Assembly: GCF_001610875.1 (NCBI RefSeq)
Contig: NZ_CP011272.1
Coordinates: 4,321,988 to 4,385,987, forward strand
Source: Pirellula sp. SH-Sr6A
GTDB lineage: Bacteria > Planctomycetota > Planctomycetia > Pirellulales > Pirellulaceae
Reading direction: 5' to 3'
Length of the DNA: 64,000 nt
Part shown: positions 41,417-52,200 of the stretch, piece by piece
Numbering within the stretch: position 1 is the first letter of the stretch
How the letters are laid out: every line of letters begins with the position of its first letter
Made by a program: the position numbers and the translations under genes
Notes under the pieces: model-generated
What the model was told of the DNA's origin: nothing
The model's input: the letters and a program-made list of their open reading frames with translations, nothing else
Databases searched by the model: none

Positions 41417-42727
41417 GTGAAAACGTTTTGGTTTCGAATTCTGGTTAGTGAAGGGTGTGCGAGCTTGAACAACGTGCATTTGGCGGTGCAGTTTTTTGCG
41501 CAGATTGCTGTCATCCTTCTGTTTTGTCGGCTAGTGGGAGTTGCAGCGAAGTGGGTTGGGCAACCGCAAGTTGTCGCCGAGATGATTGCCGGGGTATTGC
41601 TTGGTCCGTCTTTGTTCGGACTGTTTTGGCCCGAGTGGCAGTCCTGGCTCTTTCCTTGGGATGTAGCGCAACAGACTCGCGACACCCAAAGCTATTTGTT
41701 TCCTGCATCGCAGCTGGGACTCGCTTTGTACATGTTCATTGTGGGGCTTGAGTTTCGCGTCGATATTCTGCGAAGCCATTTCAAGAGTTCGGTGGCAGTT
41801 TCCTTGGCTGGAATGATAGCGCCGTTCGTACTCGGCGCGGGACTAGCTTATTACTTCATCTACAACAGTTCCCTGTTTCCTGAGAAAACAACTCCCTTTG
41901 AAGCGATGCTATTTTTGGGTGCATCGATGTGCATTACCGCTTTCCCCATGTTGGCCCGAATTATTCACTTCAAAAAGTTGGCGGGAACAACGATGGGGAC
42001 AGTCGCGATCGGCGCCGGTGCGATCGATGATGCGATGGCTTGGTGTCTGCTCGCATTGGTGCTCGCTAGTTTTGACCAGGATCCCTCGAAAGTCGTAATG
42101 AGTTTTGGTGGGGGGATCGGCTATGTCGTGTTTGTATTTGCCCTGGTTCGACCCATTATGAAGAGGATCGAGGGTTGGTTTTTGCGAGACGGGGTGTTGA
42201 CCGAGGGTGGGCTCGTCATTGGTTTGGCGTTGATGTCATTGGGCGCATGGTGCACCGACTTGATCGGGCTTCATGCCGTCTTTGGTGCCTTCCTCATGGG
42301 GGCTGCGATGCCTCGCAAATTCATGTCCGAGCAACTCATTGACCGCATCCAACCCTTGGCGGTCGCTTTGCTGCTTCCTCTCTTCTTCACTTACTCTGGA
42401 TTGAACACCAAAATCGGATTGTTGAACAATCCGTCTCTTTGGGGATATTGCCTGCTGGTTTTGTTTGCTGCGATCGCAGGAAAGGGAATCGCTTGCTGGT
42501 TGGCTGCCCTAGCAACAGGTCTGCCCAACCGAGAGGCGATGGGGATCGGTACGCTCATGAACTCGCGTGGGTTGATGGAGCTAATCATCATCAACATCGG
42601 ATTGCAGCGAGGAGTCATCTCAGAAGAGCTCTTCGCGATTCTTGTGATCATGGCGATCATCACGACCCTTATGGCCTCGCCATTGTTTGAATGGTTGGTG
42701 GGCAAACGGCCTGCAGTCCCGCAATAA
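41417..42727 (+). CDS. Kef-type cation:proton antiporter (CPA2 family)
   Basis: A 436-residue polytopic inner-membrane protein with about 12 hydrophobic segments. The first helices (AQIAVILLFCRLVGVAAKWVGQPQVVAEMIAGVLLGPSLFG) and the MFIVGLEF segment are typical of Kef/Na-H exchangers of the CPA2 family; the core GAIDDAMAWCLLALVL contains the paired Asp of the ion-binding site (AIDD). There is no C-terminal TrkA-N nucleotide-binding domain, so it is not a full KefC. It likely exchanges Na+ or K+ for protons. Start choice is open: GTG 41417 gives the full frame; TTG 41465 with an AGGGTG upstream is a good alternative giving a shorter N-terminus. A candidate promoter is at 41377-41405. Confidence 0.92.
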   Translation: MKTFWFRILVSEGCASLNNVHLAVQFFAQIAVILLFCRLVGVAAKWVGQPQVVAEMIAGVLLGPSLFGLFWPEWQSWLFPWDVAQQTRDTQSYLFPASQLGLALYMFIVGLEFRVDILRSHFKSSVAVSLAGMIAPFVLGAGLAYYFIYNSSLFPEKTTPFEAMLFLGASMCITAFPMLARIIHFKKLAGTTMGTVAIGAGAIDDAMAWCLLALVLASFDQDPSKVVMSFGGGIGYVVFVFALVRPIMKRIEGWFLRDGVLTEGGLVIGLALMSLGAWCTDLIGLHAVFGAFLMGAAMPRKFMSEQLIDRIQPLAVALLLPLFFTYSGLNTKIGLLNNPSLWGYCLLVLFAAIAGKGIACWLAALATGLPNREAMGIGTLMNSRGLMELIIINIGLQRGVISEELFAILVIMAIITTLMASPLFEWLVGKRPAVPQ

Positions 42728-42734
42728 CCGTTTG

Positions 42735-45700
42735 CTAACTGCGAAGTCCACGAAGCTTTTCGATTGCTTCCTCCGCAGCGACACGTTGCTGCATGAGGTC
42801 TTGAAGGGCTTGCCGTTCCTTTTCGATGATGTCAGCAGGTGCTCGGCTCACGAAGGACTCATTGGACAGTCGGCTCTCTTTTCCTTGTATTTGTTTTACC
42901 AAATTGAGAAGAAGCTTTTCATTTCGAGCGATCTCCGCTCCCACGTCGATGAACTGAGAAAGATCGACATACACATCCATCTCGGGGATCGAGACATGAG
43001 CGTGCACCGAAGGAATTTCTGGGGACTCGCTCCACTGGACAGCATAAGCGCTCGCCATCGACTCTAAGAATCGGGACATCGGCGCAAGTAACTGTTCTGT
43101 ATCTCGATTGCAACGAACGGAAAACCCGACGCGATCCTTGGGCGCAATGTTCTGACGCGAACGAATCTCTCTGACCGCACCGATCAAATGAACAAAGTGC
43201 GAGAATTGCTTTTCGACTTCCGGCCGAATGAACGCTTCGTCCACAGCTGGCCAAGCCGCTTGGACAATCCACTCGGTCGCAGGCTCGCCCGTGATTCCAT
43301 CTCGTTTAGGTGTGATCTGGGCGAGTTGCTGCCAGATCGCTTCAGTGACGAAGGGGGTGATGGGGTGAAGCAATCGGAGCATTCGATCGAGGACGTGCGC
43401 CAAGACACGTTGAACTTGGGCTCGCGTGACGGGGTCTTGCAATCGAGGTTTCGCCATCTCCACGTACAGGGAGCAGAAATGGTCCCAAGCAAAGTCATAA
43501 ACACATCGAGCCGCATCGGCGTAGCGATAGTGTTTGATATCCACCTCGACCTGTTGGGTGACGGTCGCCAGACGGGAAAGGATCCATTGGTCCTCGAGCG
43601 GGAGATCTGATTCCGATAGGGGTGCGAATTCGTACCCGCTGAGATTGAGCATGACGAATCGGGACGCGTTCCAGAGCTTGTTCACGAAGTTCCGGGCGAC
43701 CTCGAATCGTTCGCTCACCACGGGGGCTTTCGGATGTGCCTTATCGGCGTCGGATTCGGCCCATTGCGTCGAGAATCGCTTCTTGCACTTGTCGCACGCG
43801 ACGGTCGGGCTTTGGCGATTCTCTTTCGTCTGATTGACTTTGGCTTCGCAGTGCGGGCATTCGTATTGAACGGGCATGCGAACGTCTTGCGTTTCGGTAC
43901 AGAGCCACGCCAACCCGAATCGGAGCGCATCGGGACCGAACTTGTCGATAACGTCGATCGGATCGACCCCATTCCCTTTGCTCTTGGACATGGTCTCGCC
44001 GTATCCATCGAGAATCTTTGGGTGGATAAAGACTTCGCGGAACGGGATCTCGCCGATGTTATTAAGCCCCATCAGCACCATGCGTGCGACCCACAACGTG
44101 ATAATATCGCGGGAGGTGATGAGTGCGGAGGTTGGATAGAAGTATTGGAGCTCCGGCGTTTGTGCAGGCCACCCTAGCGTGGAGTGGGGCCACAGCGCAG
44201 AGGAGAACCATGTGTCCAAGACATCGTTTTGTCGAACGAGCCCCAGAGACTCCAGCTTGACTTCGATGCCGCGATCTTCGTTTTTCACGCAAACGTGAAG
44301 CGTCGCGGGTTCCTCGATATGAGCAACGATCAACCCTGCCGCACGTTCGGACATCGCCTCGACTTGGAATTGGAGCGATGCCGCTTGCTGTGGTGAGTCA
44401 AAGGTTCGACTCCAAATTGGGATCTGGTGTCCCCACCACAATTGCCTACCGACCGGCCAATCCCGTTTCTCACCTAACCAGTCCAGATAACCGTTCGCGT
44501 ATCGAGGCGGATAGATCTTCACTCTTCCATCGGAAACAGCGTCCATCGCCGATTGGGCCAATCGGTCCATTTTGACAAACCACTGGTCTGCCAAATAAGG
44601 TTCGATCGGCGTTTTGCTTCGGTCGCTGTGCTTGAGCTCAATTTCGCGATCTTCCACTTTGAGGAGCAACGACAGTGCATCGAGTTGTTCGACGACTTTC
44701 TCGCGTGCCTTCGTCATCCGCATCCCGGCGAATTCGCCACCGTTTTCGTTGACCGTCCCGTCCGAATTCATGATGTTGATCATCGGAAGATCGCAACGGA
44801 GCGCCACTTCGTAGTCATTGGGATCGTGGGCGGGGGTGATCTTTACACATCCGCTCCCCAATTCTGGTTTTGCCCACATATCGGCCACGATGGGGATGGG
44901 GCGATTGACGAGGGGAAGCATGACCTGCCGACCCGCCTTGGCCATGCTAGCTAGCGTTTCCAAAGTCGGCAGTAGGTTTGTCTTGCGGGCTTCAAGCTCC
45001 TCCAATTGGGCCTCGATCGCGGGGCGGTCTTTGGCGGATGCTTCGGACAATTTCTCTCGCAAGGTCGCTTCGACTCGCTCCAGAGCTTCACGCGGGTTGG
45101 GGTGCACGGCGACCGCAGTATCGCCCAACATGGTCTCCGGACGGGTGGTAGCGATCGCCACATGGGTCGGTTCACCCGGCAGAGGATCGATCACTGGATA
45201 CTGAAGGTGCCAGAAATGACCTTGGACGGTCTCGGGTGTGACTTCGTCGTCGCTGACCGCGGTCTGCAAATAAGTGTCCCAGTTGACCAAACGTTTGCCT
45301 CGATAGATAAGTCCTTTGGCAAAGAGGTCATAGAACGTGGTCCGAACAGCCTTGGCGCATTGATCGTCAAGCGTGAACCGGGTTCGCCGCCAGTCGCAGG
45401 AGCAGCCCATCCGTTTTAGCTGTCCCAGGATGCGGGCTTCGTATTGGTCCTTCCATTGCCAAATCCGTTCGACCAATTTCTCCCGTCCCAAGTCATGGCG
45501 GGTCTTGTTTTCGATTTCCTTCAACCGTCGCTCAACCACGGCCTGCGTTGCAATCCCCGCGTGATCGGTTCCTGGCATCCAGAGGGCCTCGAACCCCATC
45601 ATGCGATGCATCCGAATTTGGATGTCCTGCAAGGTATTATTGAGGGCGTGTCCCAAATGCAACGCACCAGTGACGTTCGGAGGCGGGATGACGATCGTGA

Positions 45701-45827
45701 ACGGCTTCTTACTCGGATTGACCTCTGCATCGAAGCAACCGTGGCTTTGCCAAGATTGATAAATCTCGGCGCAAGCAGTCGTGAAATCGAAACGGTTGGG
45801 GATTTCGTGCGTTTCAGCGTTCATCAT
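42735..45827 (-). CDS. valS: Valyl-tRNA synthetase
   Basis: Class I synthetase charging tRNA-Val, with editing activity. The 1030-residue protein has the HIGH motif as LHLGH in PPNVTGALHLGHALN near residue 55, an editing domain containing ATTRPETMLGDTAVAVHP, a KMSKS motif as TMSKS at about residue 612, the anticodon-binding domain, and a C-terminal coiled-coil tRNA-binding arm (LLNLVKQIQGKESRLSNESFVSRAPADIIEKE). Unusually, a zinc-ribbon sequence sits after the KMSKS loop, with Cys657, Cys660, Cys678 and Cys681 (CPHC...CDKC). ATG 45827 or 45824 both fit; the frame starting at 45905 carries unrelated sequence. The stop is 8 bp from that of the convergent antiporter. Confidence 0.97.
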   Translation of the reverse strand: MMNAETHEIPNRFDFTTACAEIYQSWQSHGCFDAEVNPSKKPFTIVIPPPNVTGALHLGHALNNTLQDIQIRMHRMMGFEALWMPGTDHAGIATQAVVERRLKEIENKTRHDLGREKLVERIWQWKDQYEARILGQLKRMGCSCDWRRTRFTLDDQCAKAVRTTFYDLFAKGLIYRGKRLVNWDTYLQTAVSDDEVTPETVQGHFWHLQYPVIDPLPGEPTHVAIATTRPETMLGDTAVAVHPNPREALERVEATLREKLSEASAKDRPAIEAQLEELEARKTNLLPTLETLASMAKAGRQVMLPLVNRPIPIVADMWAKPELGSGCVKITPAHDPNDYEVALRCDLPMINIMNSDGTVNENGGEFAGMRMTKAREKVVEQLDALSLLLKVEDREIELKHSDRSKTPIEPYLADQWFVKMDRLAQSAMDAVSDGRVKIYPPRYANGYLDWLGEKRDWPVGRQLWWGHQIPIWSRTFDSPQQAASLQFQVEAMSERAAGLIVAHIEEPATLHVCVKNEDRGIEVKLESLGLVRQNDVLDTWFSSALWPHSTLGWPAQTPELQYFYPTSALITSRDIITLWVARMVLMGLNNIGEIPFREVFIHPKILDGYGETMSKSKGNGVDPIDVIDKFGPDALRFGLAWLCTETQDVRMPVQYECPHCEAKVNQTKENRQSPTVACDKCKKRFSTQWAESDADKAHPKAPVVSERFEVARNFVNKLWNASRFVMLNLSGYEFAPLSESDLPLEDQWILSRLATVTQQVEVDIKHYRYADAARCVYDFAWDHFCSLYVEMAKPRLQDPVTRAQVQRVLAHVLDRMLRLLHPITPFVTEAIWQQLAQITPKRDGITGEPATEWIVQAAWPAVDEAFIRPEVEKQFSHFVHLIGAVREIRSRQNIAPKDRVGFSVRCNRDTEQLLAPMSRFLESMASAYAVQWSESPEIPSVHAHVSIPEMDVYVDLSQFIDVGAEIARNEKLLLNLVKQIQGKESRLSNESFVSRAPADIIEKERQALQDLMQQRVAAEEAIEKLRGLRS

Positions 45828-46239
45828 GGATGGAGATTGGGTGATAAATAGATGGCACTCCAGGCAAGTCGGGGTCGAACCGTCTTGGGTAGGGTATTTG
45901 AACAAAAAATCAGAATCTGAACACTCTTAACCGCAGGGCGAATCGAAGCCATCTCGCTCGGATATCTGGGAAAGCCTGGACGAATAGTCAAAACAGTGAA
46001 GAGGACTGCGAATCGGAAAGTTCCTCCCAAAGCTCGGTTTTCTGGAACGCCTCTTTCTCCCCAGGAGTCTAACTGTCGTCGCCTCCGGTTTCCCTTCCAT
46101 TTCGAAGGGCTGGGGCTAAGAAGTGATACGCTCCAGCGTATTTCTGGTAACTTGGATTCCTGCGGCTCCATGGAGCGGGTCGCTTCGGGGGCAAGGTTGC
46201 TTCGGGGTCCCCCCTTCTCATCGGTTGGAGTTCGAAAAG
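45828..46239. other. Divergent control region between valS and the alpha-2-macroglobulin gene
   Basis: About 410 bp without a supported gene. A 16-bp near-palindrome (arms ATACGCT and AGCGTAT, 46127-46142) lies 98 bp before the alpha-2-macroglobulin ATG and could be an operator. No clear -35/-10 pair was found on either strand. A ribosome site GGAG precedes ATG 46240 by ten bases. Open frames running into this region are extensions of the flanking genes without support. Confidence 0.4.
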
Positions 46240-49200
46240 ATGAAAGTGTGGAAGTCATTGAGAACGCTATCAGTCGCGTCGTTTTGTGCACTAGCGTGCA
46301 CCGGAACGGTCCTCTGCCTCAGCACAGTCTGGATCACATCTGTCCTGGCCTATCAATCGCCGCAATCACCGAAGCCTCCCCAATCAGAAGGTTGGATCAA
46401 AGTGGAAGACGCCATAAAAAAGGGGCTCCCTAAAACCGCTATCGAGCAGCTCGGTCCTATCATCGAGGCGGCGCTGGAAAACAAGCGTTACGCAGAAGCC
46501 GTGAGGGGCATCGCGAAGCGGATCGCGTTGGAGACGCAGATCGAAGGCCGGCTTGCCGAAGAAGGAATCCGACTCATGGATTCCCAAATTGAAAAGGGAC
46601 CAGACGAAATTCGTCCCATCCTGCAAACCCTTCAAGCCCACTACTACTGGACTTACTTCCAACAGAACCGATGGCGGTTCGCGCAGCGGACATCGTCGTC
46701 CTCGGCACCCGGTCCCGATTTCACCACCTGGGATTTAAAACGGCTCTTCGAAGAAATCGAGAAACATTATTCTGCCGCTTTGGCCGCAGAAACGCAGCTC
46801 CAACAGATCCCGATCGCAACCTACAACGATCTGCTGCCTCCTGGGACATTGCCCGACAACTACCGTCCGACTTTGTTCGATTTCGTCGCTTTCGAAGCAC
46901 TGGATTTCTACAACGCGGGGGAGCAAGCCGGCGCGAAGGCGCAAGACGCTTTGGAACTTGAAGCCGATTCGGCTCTCTTCGGGTCCACCGAAGATTTCCT
47001 CGCTTGGAAGCCTGTTACGACCGATGAAAAGTCGCCCAAGCTGCAAGCGATTCGCCTCTACCAAAAGCTTCTTCGATTCCATGCCGACGATGAAGATCGA
47101 AGCGCTTTTCTCGATGCGGATTTGGCTCGACTCCAATTTGGATACGTTCACGCGGTGGGCGACGAAAAATGGGATCGATACGTTGCCGCGTTAAAACGAT
47201 TCGCCAACGCGCACGCATTGCACGAACTTTCCGCCGAAGCACGTCATCGTTGGGCTCGCCTCTTAATGGAGAAGAGCCAGTTCGTGGAAGCTCGATCGGT
47301 TGCTCAAGTAGGTGTGTCAGCCCACCCGGAAAGCGTCGGTGGCAAACACTGCGCGAACCTCATCGCGGAGATCGAGGCCAAGAGTGTTCAAATCACTACC
47401 GAGCGTGTTTGGAGCGATCCTCCTTCCGCGATTCGGGTGCTTTATAAAAACATCACCAAAGTGCACTTCCGACTCTATGCGGCGGATTGGAAGGGGCGCG
47501 TGCGCGAGACCAAGCAATCCCCCGCTTATCTCCAACCGCCCGAGATCGAAAACCTTTTTCGTTCAACACCCGTTCGCAGTTGGAGCGTCGACCTCCCTGC
47601 CACCGAGGATTACAAGCCAACGACTCTGGACTTCGATGCTCCCGATGACTTGCCGTCGGGCTATTACTACCTCTTTGCCAGTCCGCAGGAAGGGTTTCGC
47701 GATACCAATAATGTGGTATCCGCGGCTTCGCTTTGGGTCACCAACCTTGGCCTCGTCCTGAATCAAGCTTGGAATTCGGACAAACTCGATGGCTTCGTGG
47801 TCGACAATCGCACCGGACTTCCCGTATTCGGCGCGACCGTAACGGCGATGGTGCAAGACCCCCGAAATCGAGGAAATCTGAACGAACAATCCATCGTTAC
47901 CAATGCTGACGGCCGGTTTACATTCTCCTTGCGCGAGAAGTCTTTGTTCTTGATCGCTCAAAAAGGAAATCAACAACTAGCTGTTCGCGACAATTTGTAC
48001 GTCGGAACCACTCAGCCAGAGCGTGAACCCGGAATCCAATGCGTTCTGTTTACCGACCGCTCGCTGTTCCGCCCTGGACAAACAGTTCAGTTCAAAGGGG
48101 TATGCATGCTCGCAGACCCTAAATCGAATCGTTACAAGGTCGTTCCCAATCACACCGCCACGGTGAGCTTTCGAGATATGAATGGGAACGAAATTGGGAA
48201 GCAATCGGTTCGATCCAATGACTTCGGCAGCTTTAGCGGTCTGTTCCAAATTCCCCGCGACCGCGGCACAGGCGCGATGTCTCTCCAAGTCGAAGGTTTA
48301 GTCGGAACAACAATTCAGGTCGAAGAGTACAAACGTCCGAAATTCATCGTCGAACTAACCACCCCCGAAACGTCACCAAAATTGAACGAGCCGGTCGTGG
48401 TCTCAGGGAAAGCGAACAGCTACACCGGCGTGTCGATCCAGAATGCGAAAGTAACCTATCGCGTCACTCGGGCTGTTCGCTGGCCTATCTGGTTCTCCTC
48501 GTTTTACCCCTGGCGAATCCCACCCCAATCGGGCGACCAGCAAGAGATCGCACACGGAACGACAACCACCGATACGGACGGCAAGTTTCAAATCACCTTT
48601 GTGGCGAAACCCGATCGAAGTGTTTCCGAAGAGACCAATCCAATCTTCCGCTATGAGATTATCGCGGACATCACCGATTCCACCGGTGAGACACGATCCG
48701 ATAGCCTGTCCGTCTCGGTTGGCTATGTCGCGATGGAAGTCGGCATCGCTGTCGACGAGTGGCTCACGACAGAGAAACCTGTTTCGTTCGGGATCAAGAC
48801 GACCTCGTTCGATGGCAAAGCGGTCCCGGCTGCAGGCAAACTGAAAGTCTTTCGCTTGATCGATCCGGAGAGCGTTGTGCGGCCGGATATCCTTGGAGGG
48901 GGTGCCCCTATTCCTAGACGCCGTACGATGCAGAGAAGAGGTTTACCCAGCGGAGTCCCGCAAAGGGATGGTCCCAAGGACCTGTCCAATATAGCGAACT
49001 GGGAGCAGGGAGAATTGGTATCGGAGAAGGGCTTTGAGTGGAACGACGATTCGCACCCGCCCATCGAACTTCTTCTCGGCAAAGGATCCTATCGCGCAGT
49101 CGTCGAAACGAAAGATCGGTTCGGTAAGCCCGTCGAAGCGATCGCGAATTTGCAAGTGATCGACCCAGCTGCGAAATCCCTAGGCCTGAAGATCCCCCAT

Positions 49201-52200
49201 TTATTCCGCGGCGAGAAGTGGAGACTCGAACCGGGCGAAACGTTCCGCGCGGTATGGGGAACGGGCTATGAGAGTGGTCAGGCCTACGTGGAGGTCCTGC
49301 ACGGGACAGAAGTCTTGCAACGGTTCTGGACCAAGCCCGGGACCACGCAAATTCCCATCGAGCAAGCGATTTCCGAGGGGATGCGAGGTGGTCTGCAAAT
49401 CCGCGTCATGTTCGTCCGCGAGAACCGATGCTATCTAGAATCACGGACCATCGATGTTCCTTGGACCAATAAAGATCTCAAGCTGCGTTGGGAACGATTG
49501 GTCTCCAAATTGGAGCCTGGAAAGAAAGAGAAGTTCAAATTGATTGTGGAGGGGCCTCAAGCATCGAAGGCCATTAGCGAAATGGTTGCTGCGATGTATG
49601 ACGGTTCGCTCGACGCCTACTATCCCCACCAATGGACGCAGAGGTTCAACGTCTTTCGTCAAAATTACGCTTGGTCGAACTGGGTATTCCAAAACAATCC
49701 CGAGGGCTTGATGCCCATCCGCGGCATGTTCGCAGACCGTTTGCAATCGGTCGTTGCGACCTATCGCGACTTTCCTACGGACTTGTTGCTTGGCGGGCGT
49801 GGTCCGGGTGCCCCCGGCATGATGTACCGTCGCGGAGGGATGGGAGGCTATGGTGGGGAAGCAGAAATGCGTTTCGGTGCAATGGCCCCTGCGAGCGCCG
49901 ATTTTGCTTTGGCCGATGCAGAGGGTGCAGGAATGGGTGGCGCCATGGCAAAGAGTTCGCTCGCTCTGGGGGCAGAAGTGAATTCCGGAGGCGCTGCACC
50001 TCCCAATGATATACCTAAACCGCAAGTCGATTTGGAGGGAGTTTCACCTCGTAAGAATCTGGCGGAGACCGCGTTCTTCCTTCCGCACGTGACGGCGAAC
50101 GCCGATGGCGGATATGAGTTGGAATTCACGGTCCCTGAGGCCCTCACATCATGGCGCATCATGGCGTTTTCCCATGACCGCGAACTCAAGAGCGGGTACT
50201 TGGAAGCAAAGGTTGTCACGTCCAAAGATTTGATGGTCGAACCCAACCCTCCACGCTTCCTGCGAGAAGGGGACATTCTGGAATTCAGCGTCAAGGTATC
50301 GAATACCACTGCGGAGGAACTTTCGGGCAAGGTTGCATTGAGACTGTCGAGCGCAATGCAAGACGAATCGGTCGACGCGGCATTCGGAAACGGAGAGAAT
50401 GAAAAAGCATTCACGTTGAAGGCCAACGAATCGAAGAGTTTCTCGTGGCGGCTTCAGGTTCCTGACGAATCCCTGCCGATCATCTATCGCGCCATCGGCA
50501 GCACCGGCGCGACCTCCGATGGAGAGGAGGGAATGCTCCCCGTACTCTCGAACCGTGTCTTGGTGACCGAGTCGTTGCCTTTGCCTATCCGAGGTAAAAC
50601 GACCAAAGAATTTGAGCTGAAGAAATTGTTGGAGTCGGCCGGATCGGAAACGATCAAACACCAATCGGTTACGGTTCAGATGGTCTCCCAGCCGTCTTGG
50701 TACGCTGTTCTCGCGCTTCCTTACTTGATGGAATATCCCCATCAATGCAGCGAGCAAACGTTCAACCGACTCTACGCCAATACCTTGGCAAACCACATCG
50801 CGAAAAGCGATCCAAAGATTCGGCGCGTGCTCGATGTCTGGAAGAATCTCCAGCCTGACGCGCTCCAATCTCCCTTGGAAAAGAACGAAGACTTGAAGTC
50901 GGTTCTTATTCAAGAAACACCCTGGTTGCGTGACGCGCAACAGGAAACGCAGGCTCGGCGAAACGTCGGTCTCCTATTCGATGAAACGCGATTAGCCAGT
51001 GAGAATGCAAGGGCGATGAAGCAACTCATGGAGATGCAAAACGAGAATGGTATGTGGCCCTGGTTCCCCGGTGGACCGGACAATGAATACCTCTCGCTTT
51101 ACATCGTCACCGGATTCGGAAGGCTGAAGCATTTGGGAACTGCCGCAGATATCGGACCGGCGGTGCGAGCCCTTAACAGCTTGGACAGCTGGATGAAGAA
51201 GAAGCACGATTGGATCTTGACCCATTCGCCGGATCCCACAAAGGACCACCTGTCGTCGACGGTTTGCCTCTATCTTTACGGTCGAAGCTTCTTCATGAAC
51301 GAGCTTCCAGTCGCCGAAGAAAATCAAAAGGCATTCCAATATTGGCAAGACCAGGCTCGCAAGTATTGGTTGTCGCAAGCTCGTCAATCGCAAGGTCATA
51401 TCGCCATCGGATTGCACCGGTTAGGGGATCGCGAAACACCCAAGGCGATTCTCAAGAGCATCACAGAGTTCTCTTCTCAGAATGAAGAGATGGGAATGTT
51501 CTGGCGAGACCAGGAACAATCCTGGTGGTGGTATCGCGCACCGATCGAGACCCAGGCCTTGATGATCGAAGCCTTCGATGAAGTGGCGAAGGACGCCAAG
51601 TCGGTCGAAGAGTGCAAAGTTTGGTTGCTTAAACAAAAGCAAACACAGAACTGGAAGACAACGAAGTCAACCGCCGATGCCGTCTACGCGCTTCTGCTAC
51701 GCGGTACAAACCTTCTCGCTTCAGATGCCTTGGTCGAAGTCGAGGTTGGGAACGAAAAGATCGAGCCTCAAAATGTCGAGGCAGGAACCGGCTTCTACGA
51801 AGAGAAGTTTATCCGCCGAGAGGTCAAACCGGAGTACGGCAAGATCAAGGTTACGAAAACCGATGAGGGGGTTAGCTGGGGAAGCATCCACTGGCAATAC
51901 CTCGAAGACATCAGCAAAGTAACCCCCTGGGAAGGGACCCCTCTCAAACTTGAGAAGCAGCTTTACAAGAAAGTGCTCACGAAAGAGGGGCCACAGTTGG
52001 TTCTGGTCGATGGCCCTGTGGAAATCGGGGACGAATTGGTTTGCCGGATCGTTCTTCGCGTCGATCGGGACATGGAATACGTCCACTTGAAGGACCATCG
52101 CGGCAGCGGAACCGAACCGGTGAACGTGCTGAGCCAGTACAAGTACCAAGATGGGCTGGGATACTACGAAAGCACACGCGATACCGCGTCTCACTTCTTC

